Shown piece after piece: positions 37,737 through 47,771 of a stretch of DNA of 54,887 nucleotides. A model generated the notes under the pieces. That model had not been told where the DNA came from. It did not search any database and saw only the letters and a program-made list of their open reading frames with translations. The DNA is taken from contig NZ_CP029360.1 in assembly GCF_003130795.1 (NCBI RefSeq), positions 1 to 54,887 on the forward strand. Reading direction: 5' to 3'. Numbering within the stretch: position 1 is the first letter of the stretch; every line of letters begins with the position of its first letter. A program made the translations under genes and the position numbers. Source of the DNA: Azospirillum thermophilum. Its GTDB lineage: Bacteria; Pseudomonadota; Alphaproteobacteria; Azospirillales; Azospirillaceae.

Positions 37737-40700
37737 CACGCGGCCCGTCCGGCGTTCGGCAGCGTGCCGGCGTCCCCGGCCTTCTTGAGCAGGGTCCGCA
37801 GCGCCGCGAGCGCCTTTTCCTGCCGCGCCCCGGTCGCCTTCAGCGCTTGGAGAAGCGCCTGCTGATCCTCGGACTTGAGCACGATGGCTCGCACCACCTG
37901 CTGCAGGGCCTCGACCACCGCCTGGTTGTCGGTGACTACCGTGGTGGTGGTGGTGTTGCCGCCGGCGACCCGCCGCATCAGGTCGACGCTGGCCCGGCTG
38001 GTCATGACCAGCGAGCCGGTCGGCAGCCGGATCAGCTCCGGACCGGCGTCGTTGACCATGGTGAGGCCGGACGCCGGGCCGCCGACGGCATGCGGCAGTC
38101 GGTTGATCGCGTCGACGATCGTCGAGTAGCCGTCGGCCGCCTTCATCGCCGGCAGGCCCGCTACCTCGCCCATGATCTTGCGCCAGAAATCGGTGGCGCC
38201 GGAGGACCCATACAGGGCGGTGTAGGCGGTCAGCAGCCGGTCGGCCGAGTTGGCGATGCGCCCGAGCGCGTCGTTGTCGTTGGCGGCCGCCTTGGCCAGA
38301 TCGCTCTGGTACGAGGCGAGCGCGTTGGTGTAAGCGACCCCAGTGCTGACACCGGCCGAGCTGGTGCCCAGCTTGGCGCTGAGCCAGTCGTAGAGCGACT
38401 TGGACGATTGCGTCAGCGCCGCCGTCGCTTCGGCCGCCGATCTGGCCTGGGCCGCCTGCCGCTCGAGGGCGTGGGTATACTGCAGGGCCTGGCGCAGCAC
38501 AGGGTCGGTGACCGCCGCCAGCTCCTGTGCCTGCGCGATCTCCAGTTGTCGCAAGTCGTAGGCTTGCTGCGACACCTGACCGAGAGCGACCTGAGCCGCC
38601 ATGTTGCGCGTGGCGTAGTCCTGCAGCACCTTCTGTTGGACTTGCCAGGCTCTTACCTCTGCCCAGGTCGCGGCGACGTCCTCGCCCAGCGCCCGGAGCG
38701 CCGCACCTCCCTCAAGCAGCTTGGTGACGGCGGCCGCATCGTCGCCGACCGCTACCATGATCGACCCGAGCTGCTTGGCGAGCAGGTCGAGCGTCGGCCC
38801 GACCGGCTGCCCGGCTGCTTGCATAGCCATCGCCGCCTGCCGCCAGCCCTCGAACGCGCTCAACGTCGTGTCGACGAAGGACAGCCCAGACAGCTGGCGC
38901 CGCGCCGCGTCGAACATGCGGGTCGCGGCGCGCGAGAAGGACTCGGCCAGGCCGTCCGTCGTCACCCCCAGTTCGGCAGCCCGGGCCTGGGTCTGCACAA
39001 ACTGCACCGACATCGCCATCAGCTGCTGGCCGAATTGATCCGGTGCGGCCTTGGCGATGCCGTCGAAGGCCTTCGTGAAGTCCTGAGACGCGAACTGGAT
39101 GTTCGCGACAAGCTGCTCGACCGGCAGGCCGATGGACGCCTGCAGGGCACGCTGGATGTTCTGGGCGATGATCGGATTGCCGTCCTGCGCCCACTTGGTC
39201 GTGCCGTCGGAGAGGATGGCCTGCAACGTCTCGGACACCAGGGCAGCGGCCAGGGCGGTCGGGTCGCTGTACTGCGTCCGGTTCCCCTCGCCGCGGTTGA
39301 TGTACCAGGACCGGTCCTTCTCGAAATATTGTACCTCGGGCAGGACACGGCTCTGGGTGTTGGTCGCGCCGACCGCGTTCAGGGTCGCGTTGAGGGTCTG
39401 GGCTATGGAGGTCACGACCTGCGATACCGCGTCGGTGCTGCCACCGTTGTCGGCGACCGCCCCGCGCGACTCGAAGGTGTTCCCGTATCCGGCACCCAGC
39501 GACGCAGCGCTGTTCGGGCCGACGGACTTCTTCTGGGTGCCGATCAGCCCCATGATGCCACCCACTACGGCGCCGATGCCAAGCCCGATCGGGCCGCCGA
39601 GCGCCCCGAGCCCCATGTAGCTGGCGAGGCCTGCCGCCCCGGCGCCCAGCGCAGCACCCGACAAACCGCCGACCGCTTTCGAGTTAGCGGCGGACCCGAT
39701 CATGCCACCCAGAAACCCGCCGAACGCACCGGCACCGGCCGCGCCGAGATAGGCGGACAGGCCGCCGGTCACCCCGGTAGCGGCCGTCCCGGCACCAGGC
39801 TGGTAGGCCGCGGCAAGCTCGGCGGCGGTGAGGTGCGGATTGGCAGCCTGAAGCATGGCGAGCTCGGAGGCCTGCACTGCCGCCGACGGCGTGGCATAGG
39901 TCAGAGATCCGACCCCGAGGGATTCCGCCCCCCACATGTCGATGGTACCCATCAGACCCTGGCCGCCGACAGCCTTGTCGAGGGCCCAGCCGCCGGCCTT
40001 CTGCAAGCCGAAGCTGGTCAGCTGCCCCATTGCGCCGCCGCCGCCGGCGACTGCGCCGCTGCCGGGCGAGCCGGAGGAGAACAGCGAGGAGACCCAGGCC
40101 CACAGGCCGGAGGCCGCCCGGCCGATCACACCGGCATAGCCGGTCGCCGCGGTGGCCAGCACGCCGGCGCCGTTGGCGGCCATGGCCTGGGCCTCGGCCG
40201 CGCTGATGGCGTTCTCCTCCAACTGGGTCATCGGCTTGACCACGCGGTCGGCCGCCGCGCCGGCCTCTTCGGTTGCGGTTCCGACGCCGAGCGCCGCATC
40301 GACCGCTGCGCGCTGCGCCTCGGTAAGCGCCTGCTGGGTACTGACCGCCTGCTGCTGCTGGGCGATCGCGTCGAGCTGCAGCTGCAGCCCCTTCTCGTCG
40401 ATCGCCGCGACCTTCTGGGCGACCCCACCGGCCCGCTCGTAGGCCACGGCGCTGCTCTTGACCGCCGCGACATAGGCGGCTCCGCTGGTGGTGACATGGC
40501 CCGAGTAGGTGGAGAGCGCCCGATCGAGGTCGCCGCCGGCTCGCACCAGGTGTTCTTTAAGGATGCGGGCGCCGACGTCGATGTTCTGAGCCGGGTCGTA
40601 GGCATCGGTCATGCCGTAGGCGCGGACATTGGCTGGCATGATCTGCATCAGCCCGGCGGCGCCGCTCGTCCGGTTGCGCGCCGCCGGGTTCCAGCTCGAT

Positions 40701-43700
40701 TCCTGCTGGATGATGCCCTTGATGACATTCGCGTCGAGGCCGTATTTCTGCGCGGCCGCCTGGATGATGCCCTCGAGGTCGCCGGCGTCCTTCACAGCCA
40801 CCGGAATGGCGGTGCCCAGGTTTCCGGTCATCGCCTCGATGTCGAGCGCCGCTGACCGGCCGGCGACCTGCACCCACATCGGGTTGGTCTCGCTCGCCCC
40901 GAGCCCGCGGTTGACCTGCCCGATCAGCCTGTCGATCAGCCCGTTGTCGTTGGCGGCGCGCGGCGTGTTGTCGTTGGCCTGCTGCGGCACAGGACCGGCC
41001 ATGATCTGCGTCAGCAGGCCGGAGACGGCCGTCTCGGCAGGCTTGGTGATCGCCTGGCGCACCACGATGCGCTTGAGGTCCTGCCCCAGCGAGGCAATCG
41101 CGTCGGATGCCTTGCGCGCACCCACCAGCACATCCTCGAAGGCGGTGCCGATCGGCTGGGCGATATTCGCCGCATTCTGCGCCGCCTCCTGCAGCAGCGC
41201 GTTGACGCGGGCCAGTTCGCCGGCCTGGCGGATGTAGGCCTGCGTGCCGGCATCCGCGAGGTTCGCCCCCTTGTCCCGCAGGTCATTGGCGGCCTGGAGC
41301 ATGGCGATCTGCTGCGCCCGGGCGGCGTTGGATTGGCCGAGCAGGGCAAATTCGGCGTTGGCCAGCTCCACCGAACGCCGCTGCTCGGTCGCCATTTGCG
41401 CGAACTGGGCGTTGCGTTGGGCGATATCCCGGGCCGCGACGCCGCGGGCCAGGCCGGCGATCTCATCGCCGTCACGCCGGGGGTCGAGGCCGCGCCGGCG
41501 GGCCTCGGCCAGCACCTCGTTGGCCAGCGTCGCCTCCCGCGCGGCCACGGCGCCCTGCGCCCAGGCGGCGGCGAGCCGTTCGGCGTCCTGCGTCTGCTCC
41601 TTCAGGTGCGCCGCGAACTGCGCTGCCTGCAGGGCGCGCTGGGCGTCGTCCAGCTTGCGCAGGCGGTCGACGATCTGGTCATAGGGCTCGACCGTACCGC
41701 GGGCCACCTCGGCCAGGGCCTTCTGGTGGATCGCCGCTTCCCTCACCGCGGCGGAGGAAACCCCATAGGCCCGGGCCAGCAGCTCGTTTCCGCGCACCTC
41801 GGCGGCAGCGGCGCGGATGGTGTCGGCAACCGCTACGGTCAACTGCAGGAGCGCCTCTTTGCGGCGCACATCGCGGATGTCGTCAGCCGCAGCCCCGCGC
41901 AGCCGGCGGTCGCGGATCTCCTCCTCGGCCCGTAGGTCGGCCTGGGCGAGAGCGCGCTGGACCGCGTTGCCGCGCATAGCCTCCGACAGCCGCTCATAGG
42001 CTGCGGCCTGCTCCTCGACATACTTCGCCGCCGCCGGGTCGGGCGGACCGCTGCGCGCGTTGGAGGTCCCTGCGGTCCTGGGGGCGCCCGTGCTGGTCTT
42101 CGGCGCCGCGGCGGCCTCCTCCTTCTCGAGCTTGGACAGCTGCTGCAGCAGCTCGATACGGCGCAGGATGATCCGTTCATGCGCCGCCTGGACCCCCTCC
42201 GTCTTCTCGGGCAGGCGGGCATACTGCGCCTCGAGTTCGCCAAGTTCCTTGCGGAGGCCGGCGATCTGCTCAACCCGGGTAGGGGCGATTCCGCCGGAGG
42301 TCTTCTCCAGCAGCCATGCCAGCCCTTCGAGGCCGCGGATGACGATCGGCTGGCTGGCCAGGGCGTCCAGCAGCCGGTTGTAGGCCGCAGTCACCCGCTC
42401 GAGGGCAGCCCCAAGCGGGCTGAGGCTCAGCTCATGCAGGCCGTCGAACTGGCGATGCAGCGCCCCAACGGCGACCGACAGCATGCCGGCCTGGTCGCCG
42501 TGCCGCGCCATGGTCTCGATCTGCTTGCGCTCGCTGGTCGTCAGGAAATTGAACTGATCGTCCAGCTTCCGGATACCCTGGTAGCCCTCGGTGAGGGCGT
42601 CGGTCAGCGTCTTGACCGCGCCGGCGACGTCGCCGGTGCTGGCCGCCATATCCCTGGAGATCGACACCACATCGCCGACCAGGGCCGCAGGCAGGCCGCG
42701 GGCGCCGGCGAGGGTACGGACCGACGCATAGGCTGCATCGCTGCTGACCCCTTGCTGGCGCATTTGGGCCTCGATCCCACGGAGCTGCGTCGCCGTCACC
42801 CCTGAGGCATTGCCCATTGCCTGGATGTCGACCGTCAGCTGCCGGGTATGGGCGCTGACCTGCACTGCCCGGCCGACGATCAGCGCCATGGCGGCGAGGA
42901 GCGCCGTGATCCCGGCGATCGCCAGCGTCACCGGCGACATCAGCAGGGTGATAGCGGCGCGCAACCCACCCACCGCCATCACGGCCTGCGGGCCCTGCTG
43001 GGCGATCGCCATGATCGGGGACTGGCCGCTGGCCAGCTGCACCCCGAGGTCCTGGATCTGATAGCTGAGGTTGGTGACCTGGTGTGCGGCCAGCTTCACC
43101 GAGCCGGCCGCCGCGGTGGCGGCACCGGACTGCTCGGCGAGCGCCTTGGTCAGCGCGGCATGGCGTTCCGGGCTGATGCGCTGCTCGGCGAGCGCCTTAT
43201 CGAGCAGGGCCTGGTCGGCGGCCGCCTGTCGGGCTGCCGCCCCCGTCTTGTCGAGCCGGTCCTCGAGGTCCTGCAGGGCCGAGGCCTGCTGGCGCGCCGC
43301 GATCGCCGCCGGCGACATGGCCTCGGCAACCCGACGCTCATCCGCCGCCAGCTCCTCGGCCGACTTCCCGGCTGCCGCGGCGCCGGCGCGCAGCGTGGCC
43401 AGGGCCGCCTCATAGCGCTGCTGGGCGGCGATGCCGGGATCGATCTGCGCCATCACCCGACCATAGGAAGTGGCGAGCTGCTCCTGCTCCTTCTTCAGCG
43501 CCGCCGTCTTGGCGACCGCGGGATCGTGCTGGGCGGTGTAGGCGGCGAGGATGCGGGCGCCTTCCGCCTCCTCGATGCCGGCGCGACGGATGGTGTCGCG
43601 CAGCTCGGCGAGCCCGGCCTCGTACTTGCGCTGGGCGACGTCGACCAGCCCGAGGGATTCCCGGTAGCGGTCGAGCGCTTGGTCCGCTGCGGCAAAGGCC

Positions 43701-44503
43701 GCCGTGATGTCGTCGAGGCGGCGGGCGGAGGCTTCGGCGTCCCCGGTCATCAGCGTCAGCCGGGTGGCGCCGGAGGCACCGCTGCCGGTCGTCTGGTACT
43801 TCAGCGCGCCGATCGGGATGACGGTGCTGGCCTGCCGCGAGACGCCGGTGTTGTCGTTGATCGTCTTCTGGACCGCGCTCACGCCCCGCAGCGCGGTCTC
43901 CAGCCCGCGGGCGCCGGCGATCCACTCGGCGAAGGAGGCCCGGCCGGCCTGGAAGTCGGCGTTGAGCAGCTGCAGGGCTCGGGCGGTGCCGTTGACTGCC
44001 GACGTCGCTTCGGCGGCTGTCTCATAGACCTTGGCCATGGCGCCCGCCCATGACCCGGCAGCGGCCGTCGCCGCGGCGGCACCGCGGGCCATGGCGTCCG
44101 TCGCCGCGATCTTCGCGCGGACGGCGGCCATATCCCTCTCGTGCTGGGCGATCACCTTCTCGAGGGCGATCTGCTCACGCGCCTGCAGAACGAGCCGTTC
44201 CTCGGCTTTCTGCGCAGCGGACAGCTCGGACGCTTCAAGATCGTCCTTCGCCCGCTGATACTGGCGGGTCACCGCGGTCAGTCTGGCGGTCAGCCTCTCG
44301 GCATCGCCAAATTGCCGGAGGATCTGCTCGCCGGTCCTGCCCTGCCGACGCACCTGAGTTTCGAGCACCTCGATGTGGCCACCGGCATTTTCGGCCGCCG
44401 CGCCCATCTTGTTAAGCGCGGACGTGGTCGCATCGATGGCATCGGTGGCGCGGTCGTCATACCCGACGACCAGCGTCTCGACCTGCTGCTGTTCTGCTGC
44501 CAT
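37736..44503 (-). CDS. Tail tape measure protein with transglycosylase domain
   Basis: 2255 residues (GAGGT before ATG). Long helical, Ala/Gln/Glu-rich sequence with hydrophobic segments near residue 500 (ITLLMSPVTLAIAGITALLA) and 1590-1650. A soluble lytic transglycosylase domain lies around 1250-1350: YGLDANVIKGIIQQESSWNP with catalytic Glu, GAAGLMQIMP, LSTYSGH. At about 1.5 Å per residue the tail would be near 340 nm. The enzyme domain would open peptidoglycan during entry. Confidence 0.93.
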   Translation of the reverse strand: MAAEQQQVETLVVGYDDRATDAIDATTSALNKMGAAAENAGGHIEVLETQVRRQGRTGEQILRQFGDAERLTARLTAVTRQYQRAKDDLEASELSAAQKAEERLVLQAREQIALEKVIAQHERDMAAVRAKIAATDAMARGAAAATAAAGSWAGAMAKVYETAAEATSAVNGTARALQLLNADFQAGRASFAEWIAGARGLETALRGVSAVQKTINDNTGVSRQASTVIPIGALKYQTTGSGASGATRLTLMTGDAEASARRLDDITAAFAAADQALDRYRESLGLVDVAQRKYEAGLAELRDTIRRAGIEEAEGARILAAYTAQHDPAVAKTAALKKEQEQLATSYGRVMAQIDPGIAAQQRYEAALATLRAGAAAAGKSAEELAADERRVAEAMSPAAIAARQQASALQDLEDRLDKTGAAARQAAADQALLDKALAEQRISPERHAALTKALAEQSGAATAAAGSVKLAAHQVTNLSYQIQDLGVQLASGQSPIMAIAQQGPQAVMAVGGLRAAITLLMSPVTLAIAGITALLAAMALIVGRAVQVSAHTRQLTVDIQAMGNASGVTATQLRGIEAQMRQQGVSSDAAYASVRTLAGARGLPAALVGDVVSISRDMAASTGDVAGAVKTLTDALTEGYQGIRKLDDQFNFLTTSERKQIETMARHGDQAGMLSVAVGALHRQFDGLHELSLSPLGAALERVTAAYNRLLDALASQPIVIRGLEGLAWLLEKTSGGIAPTRVEQIAGLRKELGELEAQYARLPEKTEGVQAAHERIILRRIELLQQLSKLEKEEAAAAPKTSTGAPRTAGTSNARSGPPDPAAAKYVEEQAAAYERLSEAMRGNAVQRALAQADLRAEEEIRDRRLRGAAADDIRDVRRKEALLQLTVAVADTIRAAAAEVRGNELLARAYGVSSAAVREAAIHQKALAEVARGTVEPYDQIVDRLRKLDDAQRALQAAQFAAHLKEQTQDAERLAAAWAQGAVAAREATLANEVLAEARRRGLDPRRDGDEIAGLARGVAARDIAQRNAQFAQMATEQRRSVELANAEFALLGQSNAARAQQIAMLQAANDLRDKGANLADAGTQAYIRQAGELARVNALLQEAAQNAANIAQPIGTAFEDVLVGARKASDAIASLGQDLKRIVVRQAITKPAETAVSGLLTQIMAGPVPQQANDNTPRAANDNGLIDRLIGQVNRGLGASETNPMWVQVAGRSAALDIEAMTGNLGTAIPVAVKDAGDLEGIIQAAAQKYGLDANVIKGIIQQESSWNPAARNRTSGAAGLMQIMPANVRAYGMTDAYDPAQNIDVGARILKEHLVRAGGDLDRALSTYSGHVTTSGAAYVAAVKSSAVAYERAGGVAQKVAAIDEKGLQLQLDAIAQQQQAVSTQQALTEAQRAAVDAALGVGTATEEAGAAADRVVKPMTQLEENAISAAEAQAMAANGAGVLATAATGYAGVIGRAASGLWAWVSSLFSSGSPGSGAVAGGGGAMGQLTSFGLQKAGGWALDKAVGGQGLMGTIDMWGAESLGVGSLTYATPSAAVQASELAMLQAANPHLTAAELAAAYQPGAGTAATGVTGGLSAYLGAAGAGAFGGFLGGMIGSAANSKAVGGLSGAALGAGAAGLASYMGLGALGGPIGLGIGAVVGGIMGLIGTQKKSVGPNSAASLGAGYGNTFESRGAVADNGGSTDAVSQVVTSIAQTLNATLNAVGATNTQSRVLPEVQYFEKDRSWYINRGEGNRTQYSDPTALAAALVSETLQAILSDGTTKWAQDGNPIIAQNIQRALQASIGLPVEQLVANIQFASQDFTKAFDGIAKAAPDQFGQQLMAMSVQFVQTQARAAELGVTTDGLAESFSRAATRMFDAARRQLSGLSFVDTTLSAFEGWRQAAMAMQAAGQPVGPTLDLLAKQLGSIMVAVGDDAAAVTKLLEGGAALRALGEDVAATWAEVRAWQVQQKVLQDYATRNMAAQVALGQVSQQAYDLRQLEIAQAQELAAVTDPVLRQALQYTHALERQAAQARSAAEATAALTQSSKSLYDWLSAKLGTSSAGVSTGVAYTNALASYQSDLAKAAANDNDALGRIANSADRLLTAYTALYGSSGATDFWRKIMGEVAGLPAMKAADGYSTIVDAINRLPHAVGGPASGLTMVNDAGPELIRLPTGSLVMTSRASVDLMRRVAGGNTTTTTVVTDNQAVVEALQQVVRAIVLKSEDQQALLQALKATGARQEKALAALRTLLKKAGDAGTLPNAGRAA

Positions 44504-44510
44504 GGCGACC

Positions 44511-45212
44511 TCAGCGGCGGCTGGTGATGATCAGGGCGGGGGATTCCACCGGCTTGCCCAGCCGGCGGCGGGACCGGCCCTTGTTGGTGACCTGCTCGGC
44601 GCGCAGCAGGTACTGTCCGGGGAACCGCATGGTGTAGACCCGCTTCACGGTGACGAAGTCGCCGTAGCGGGCGGCGATCGCCTTGGCCGCGGCGTCGAAC
44701 AGCCCGGGCGGGACGCTGAACGTCAGAGACTGATGGCCGACGAGCTGCACGTCGACCTTGCGGCTGTACGGCTGGGTGTTGCCGATGACGATCTCGGCGC
44801 CGGGCGGCACCGCCCCCGGCTCGAAAACAGAGGCCGGGATGAACCGGCCGTTCACCCCGACATAGAAACCGTCCCGGTAATGCGCCGTCTTGCCGGTCTT
44901 CGGGTTGATCGGCGCCGCCGACCGCGGCGGCGAGCGCGCGATCAGGAACTCGAGGGCAAAGGCGGTGACGGCGCCGAGGCTGGAGAAACGGTAGACGATC
45001 TGCCCGCCGCCGGCGGGTGCCACCGTGTCCTCAGGAGCCCCTTCCCTGCCGTCGACCCACCAGCGGTAGGACGGCGATGCCCGTCCGGCGGCGATCAGCG
45101 CGTCACGCTCGCGCCGCGCCACCTCCGCCAGCCGGCGGGACTGGGCCGCCGGCGACAAGGTGCGGTCAATGAACAGCGACAGCTGGCGCTGGAAGGCGCG
45201 GACATTGCCCAT
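44511..45212 (-). CDS. Minor tail protein, unknown
   Basis: 233 residues from ATG 45212 (GTG 45224, overlapping the previous stop as GTGA, is an alternative). Helical start (RAFQRQLSLFIDRTLSPAAQ), then a β-rich body (YRDGFYVGVNGRFIPASVFE, VIGNTQPYSRKVDVQLVGHQ) and a basic end. Inserted between tail chaperone and tape measure. No family recognised. Confidence 0.6.
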   Translation of the reverse strand: MGNVRAFQRQLSLFIDRTLSPAAQSRRLAEVARRERDALIAAGRASPSYRWWVDGREGAPEDTVAPAGGGQIVYRFSSLGAVTAFALEFLIARSPPRSAAPINPKTGKTAHYRDGFYVGVNGRFIPASVFEPGAVPPGAEIVIGNTQPYSRKVDVQLVGHQSLTFSVPPGLFDAAAKAIAARYGDFVTVKRVYTMRFPGQYLLRAEQVTNKGRSRRRLGKPVESPALIITSRR

Positions 45213-45220
45213 GGGCGACC

Positions 45221-45604
45221 TCACTCCACGTCGCCGGCCTTGGCGGCCCGGTCGACCTGCTCGGCGTGCCAGACGAGGAACACCTCATCCATGGCGCGCA
45301 GCAGTTTCAGCAGGCTGTCGGGATCGAGCCGGTGCTGCGCCGCATAGGCCATCGCCGCGGCCCAGGGAATCCGGCAGGGCGTGGCCGGTCCGAGGCCGCC
45401 GCCGCGCCACTGCCGGTCGTCGGTGAGGTCGTGCCACGCGCGCCACGCCCATTGGCACCAGGGTTCGACCTCCACCGCCTCCTCGCCGCCGGCACGGTGG
45501 GCGGCGATCGCCGCCGCCGCGTCCGGGTCCTCCTCCGCGAGCTCGTCCAGCAGCTCATCGGTGGCGGCCCGGCCGGCGAGCCAGTCCCGCAGCGCCGCCG
45601 TCAG
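45221..45604 (-). CDS. Tail assembly chaperone, T part (made by -1 frameshift)
   Basis: 127 codons open in the -1 frame directly after the slippery GGGAAAC, starting LTAALRDWLAGRAATDELLD and ending VDRAAKAGDVE. No good start codon or ribosome-binding site of its own. As in lambda G/GT, ribosomes slipping at the heptamer would make a G-T fusion of about 290 residues. Tape-measure chaperone role inferred from position. Confidence 0.8.
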   Translation of the reverse strand: MTAALRDWLAGRAATDELLDELAEEDPDAAAAIAAHRAGGEEAVEVEPWCQWAWRAWHDLTDDRQWRGGGLGPATPCRIPWAAAMAYAAQHRLDPDSLLKLLRAMDEVFLVWHAEQVDRAAKAGDVE

Positions 45605-46092
45605 TTTCCCTGGGCGGCCTGCAGATCCTCGGCCTTGGCTTCCGCCGCCATCGTGGCGGCGGTGAAGGCGAGGTCGAGCAGCCGGGACCCGCGCGGCTCC
45701 AGGATCAGGTCGCAGAACTCGGCGAAGGTCAGCGCGCGGCCGCCGATGATGCACTGGTCGACGTCGACCAGGCTGTGCTGGATGAGGCAGCGGGCATTGA
45801 TCGCGCGCTTGGTCGAAACCGGCAGCCGGTTGGCATCGCCGCCGAACCCCTTCGCCGCGCTGCGCTGCTGGCGGGTCTGGGCATCATAGTAGGCGTCCGG
45901 CAGACCGCGGGTGCGGATGCGCAGGGCGCGGTCGGGATCCGGCGTGATCCAGACGCCGTCGCGCGCCACGGACTCGTCGACCAGCAGGTCGGCGAGATCA
46001 TCGATCGGCTGCGCCGCCGGGGCCGACTGCGCGGCCGGCGTGGAGACCGGATTGGCCTCGTGGATCTCCTGCGAAACGATTTCGGTGTGCAT
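45601..46092 (-). CDS. Tail assembly chaperone G
   Basis: 163 residues from ATG 46092 (GAGAGA upstream). Contains VSTKRAINARCLIQHSLVDV and ALTFAEFCDLILEPRGSRLL, typical helical chaperone content, and ends QAAQGN at a TGA. The final codons GGA AAC with the preceding G form the slippery heptamer. Located between tail tube and tape measure, the standard place for the chaperone pair. Confidence 0.82.
   Translation of the reverse strand: MHTEIVSQEIHEANPVSTPAAQSAPAAQPIDDLADLLVDESVARDGVWITPDPDRALRIRTRGLPDAYYDAQTRQQRSAAKGFGGDANRLPVSTKRAINARCLIQHSLVDVDQCIIGGRALTFAEFCDLILEPRGSRLLDLAFTAATMAAEAKAEDLQAAQGN
45604..45610 (-). other. Slippery heptamer for -1 frameshift
   Basis: Minus strand G GGA AAC in the frame of G, immediately before its TGA. 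Matches X XXY YYZ and is one base from the lambda GGGAAAG. Confidence 0.85.
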
Positions 46093-46135
46093 CTTGGTCT
46101 CTCTCGCTTGGTCGTTGGTCGGAGACGCGATGGGT

Positions 46136-46161
46136 GGGCGGGCGCCGACCAACGCCCGCCC
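46136..46161 (-). terminator. Hairpin between tail tube and chaperone
   Basis: GGGCGGGCG (46136-46144) and CGCCCGCCC (46153-46161), 9-bp stem, 8-base loop; no T-run. May attenuate transcription after the abundant tail tube. Confidence 0.45.
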
Positions 46162-46227
46162 CGGCTCGCGCGAACCGTCATGCCGCCCGATGGGCAGCCT
46201 CTGTCCCGTTGGCCGCCGGGATTCCGG

Positions 46228-47709
46228 TCACTGGTAGTATTCGATGCGGTTGAGAAGCAGCTGCGCCCCGGTCAGACTGTCCTTCGAGGCGCTGAACCGC
46301 GGCGCCAGCGTGACGTCCTGATTCTTGCCGCCGACGGCCGGGTCGCCCTCCTTCGCGGTGAGGCGCGGCGCCTCCCAGATCATCGCCCGGCCGCCCTTCT
46401 CGAGGCGGCAGTTGACGCCGACCTGCTGGCCGGTCTCGATCAGCTGCAGCAGCGAGCTCGAGCCGAAGAAGGTGTCCAGCTCCACCGCGACGTCGCACGA
46501 GCCGTCGGCGATCTCGACCGGGCCCGGAGAAAATGCGTCGCCGTCGGACAGCGCGTCGCGGGCCCGCAGGTTGTTGTTGATGGTGAACTTGATGGACCGC
46601 GCCCAGTCGGGCCGGCCCAGGGCGGAGCCGCCGACCCCGATGCGCCCGCAGTTGGCCGAAAAGGCCATCACCGGGTATGCCGCCATGTCGGGCGCCTCGT
46701 CCGGCGTGTCATCCAGCGACACCGTGCCCGAGCCGCCGCCCATCCCCATGAAGGATACCGAGCCGGTCGCCGGCTTCTTGGCCGCCCCGCCGAACTCCAG
46801 CGTGTTCACACGCATGCCGGCCTGGACGATGTAGGTCGGCGTGGTCTGCCCCATGTAGCCCCGCTCCAGCGAGACGCTGCGGATCGCAACGCCGTTGCGG
46901 ATGGTATCGCCGAACCACAGGCGGATCGTCTTGCCGGCGCCGGCGTCGACCGCCCAGCCGGCGGCCGGCCGGTTGTCGAGCGTCAGGGCATGGGCGGCGA
47001 TGCCGATGATGCGCGCCCAGACGTTGCAGCCATCCGTGTCGAAGCGGTAGCCGGCGGCGGTGCCGCCGATCTTGACCCACTGCCCGACCGACAGGCCCAG
47101 CGTGGTGAAGTCGAGCGCGGTGGATGCGAGCCCGGTCAGGGTCGCCGTGATGTCGCCCGCCGCCCCCTCGGCGCCGACCACCTTCATCCTGGCGGCGGCC
47201 CCGGGGGCGGCGTCGTCGACCAGTCCGGAGGCGGCGAAGGCCGGTACGGTGGCGGATCCCGTGGTGACCTTGCGCACCCCGTTGTTGGCGGCGCTGAACC
47301 CGGAGAACAGCACCAGGTGCCCGGCGGCGAAAGCGGTACCGGCGGCGACCGCAACCACCTGGGTGGCGGCCGTGACGCTGGCAATCGCCGACGCCGGCGT
47401 GCCGTCGTTCTCGCGGGAGGGCGTGTTGACCCAGTCGTTGCAGAAGGCCGAGGCAATCTCGGCGTCGAGCAGCGAGCCGGGGACCGGGTAGTGCCATTCG
47501 ATGGCCAGCTGCCCGCCGTTGGTCTGGCCGACCGCCATCGGGTCGGCGTTCATGCGGTCGTCGCGCAGCTCGGCGGAGTCCTCGTAATCGGTCTTGGAGG
47601 TCAGCCCGATCGAGGTGACGCGCTGCTTGCGCATGCGCGGGTTGGCGGGAGTGGTGCCGGGCACCGATTCCGCGACGCCGGTGAGACGGACGCGGTTCGA
47701 ACTGGTCAT
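46228..47709 (-). CDS. Major tail tube protein
   Basis: 493 residues (AAAGGAG before ATG). N-terminus SSNRVRLTGVAESVPGTTPA, as in siphovirus tail tube proteins. SIGLTSKTDYEDSAELRDDR and VGQTNGGQLAIEWHYPVPGS follow, then an inserted Ig-like or β-domain (about 100-240) and a tube C-half (SIKFTINNNLRARDALSDGD, LETFF-like VELDTFFGSSSLLQ). Longer than usual, because of the insertion. Highly expressed; a terminator-like hairpin lies before it. Confidence 0.82.
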   Translation of the reverse strand: MTSSNRVRLTGVAESVPGTTPANPRMRKQRVTSIGLTSKTDYEDSAELRDDRMNADPMAVGQTNGGQLAIEWHYPVPGSLLDAEIASAFCNDWVNTPSRENDGTPASAIASVTAATQVVAVAAGTAFAAGHLVLFSGFSAANNGVRKVTTGSATVPAFAASGLVDDAAPGAAARMKVVGAEGAAGDITATLTGLASTALDFTTLGLSVGQWVKIGGTAAGYRFDTDGCNVWARIIGIAAHALTLDNRPAAGWAVDAGAGKTIRLWFGDTIRNGVAIRSVSLERGYMGQTTPTYIVQAGMRVNTLEFGGAAKKPATGSVSFMGMGGGSGTVSLDDTPDEAPDMAAYPVMAFSANCGRIGVGGSALGRPDWARSIKFTINNNLRARDALSDGDAFSPGPVEIADGSCDVAVELDTFFGSSSLLQLIETGQQVGVNCRLEKGGRAMIWEAPRLTAKEGDPAVGGKNQDVTLAPRFSASKDSLTGAQLLLNRIEYYQ

Positions 47710-47730
47710 GGACGGCTCCTTTCAGCCATG

Positions 47731-47752
47731 AAAAAAGCCGCCCGGAGGCGGC
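47731..47752 (-). terminator. Intrinsic terminator hairpin before tail tube gene
   Basis: Minus strand: GCCGCC, loop TCCG, GGCGGC, TTTTTT, ending 21 bases before the tail tube ATG. Confidence 0.8.
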
Positions 47753-47771
47753 TTGCTGTCAGACGGGGGGC

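Noticed and set aside
37700..40855. Open frame of 1051 codons on the plus strand opposite the tape measure
   Set aside because: No ribosome-binding site, Arg/Gly/His-rich low-quality protein, fully antisense to a convincing tape measure.
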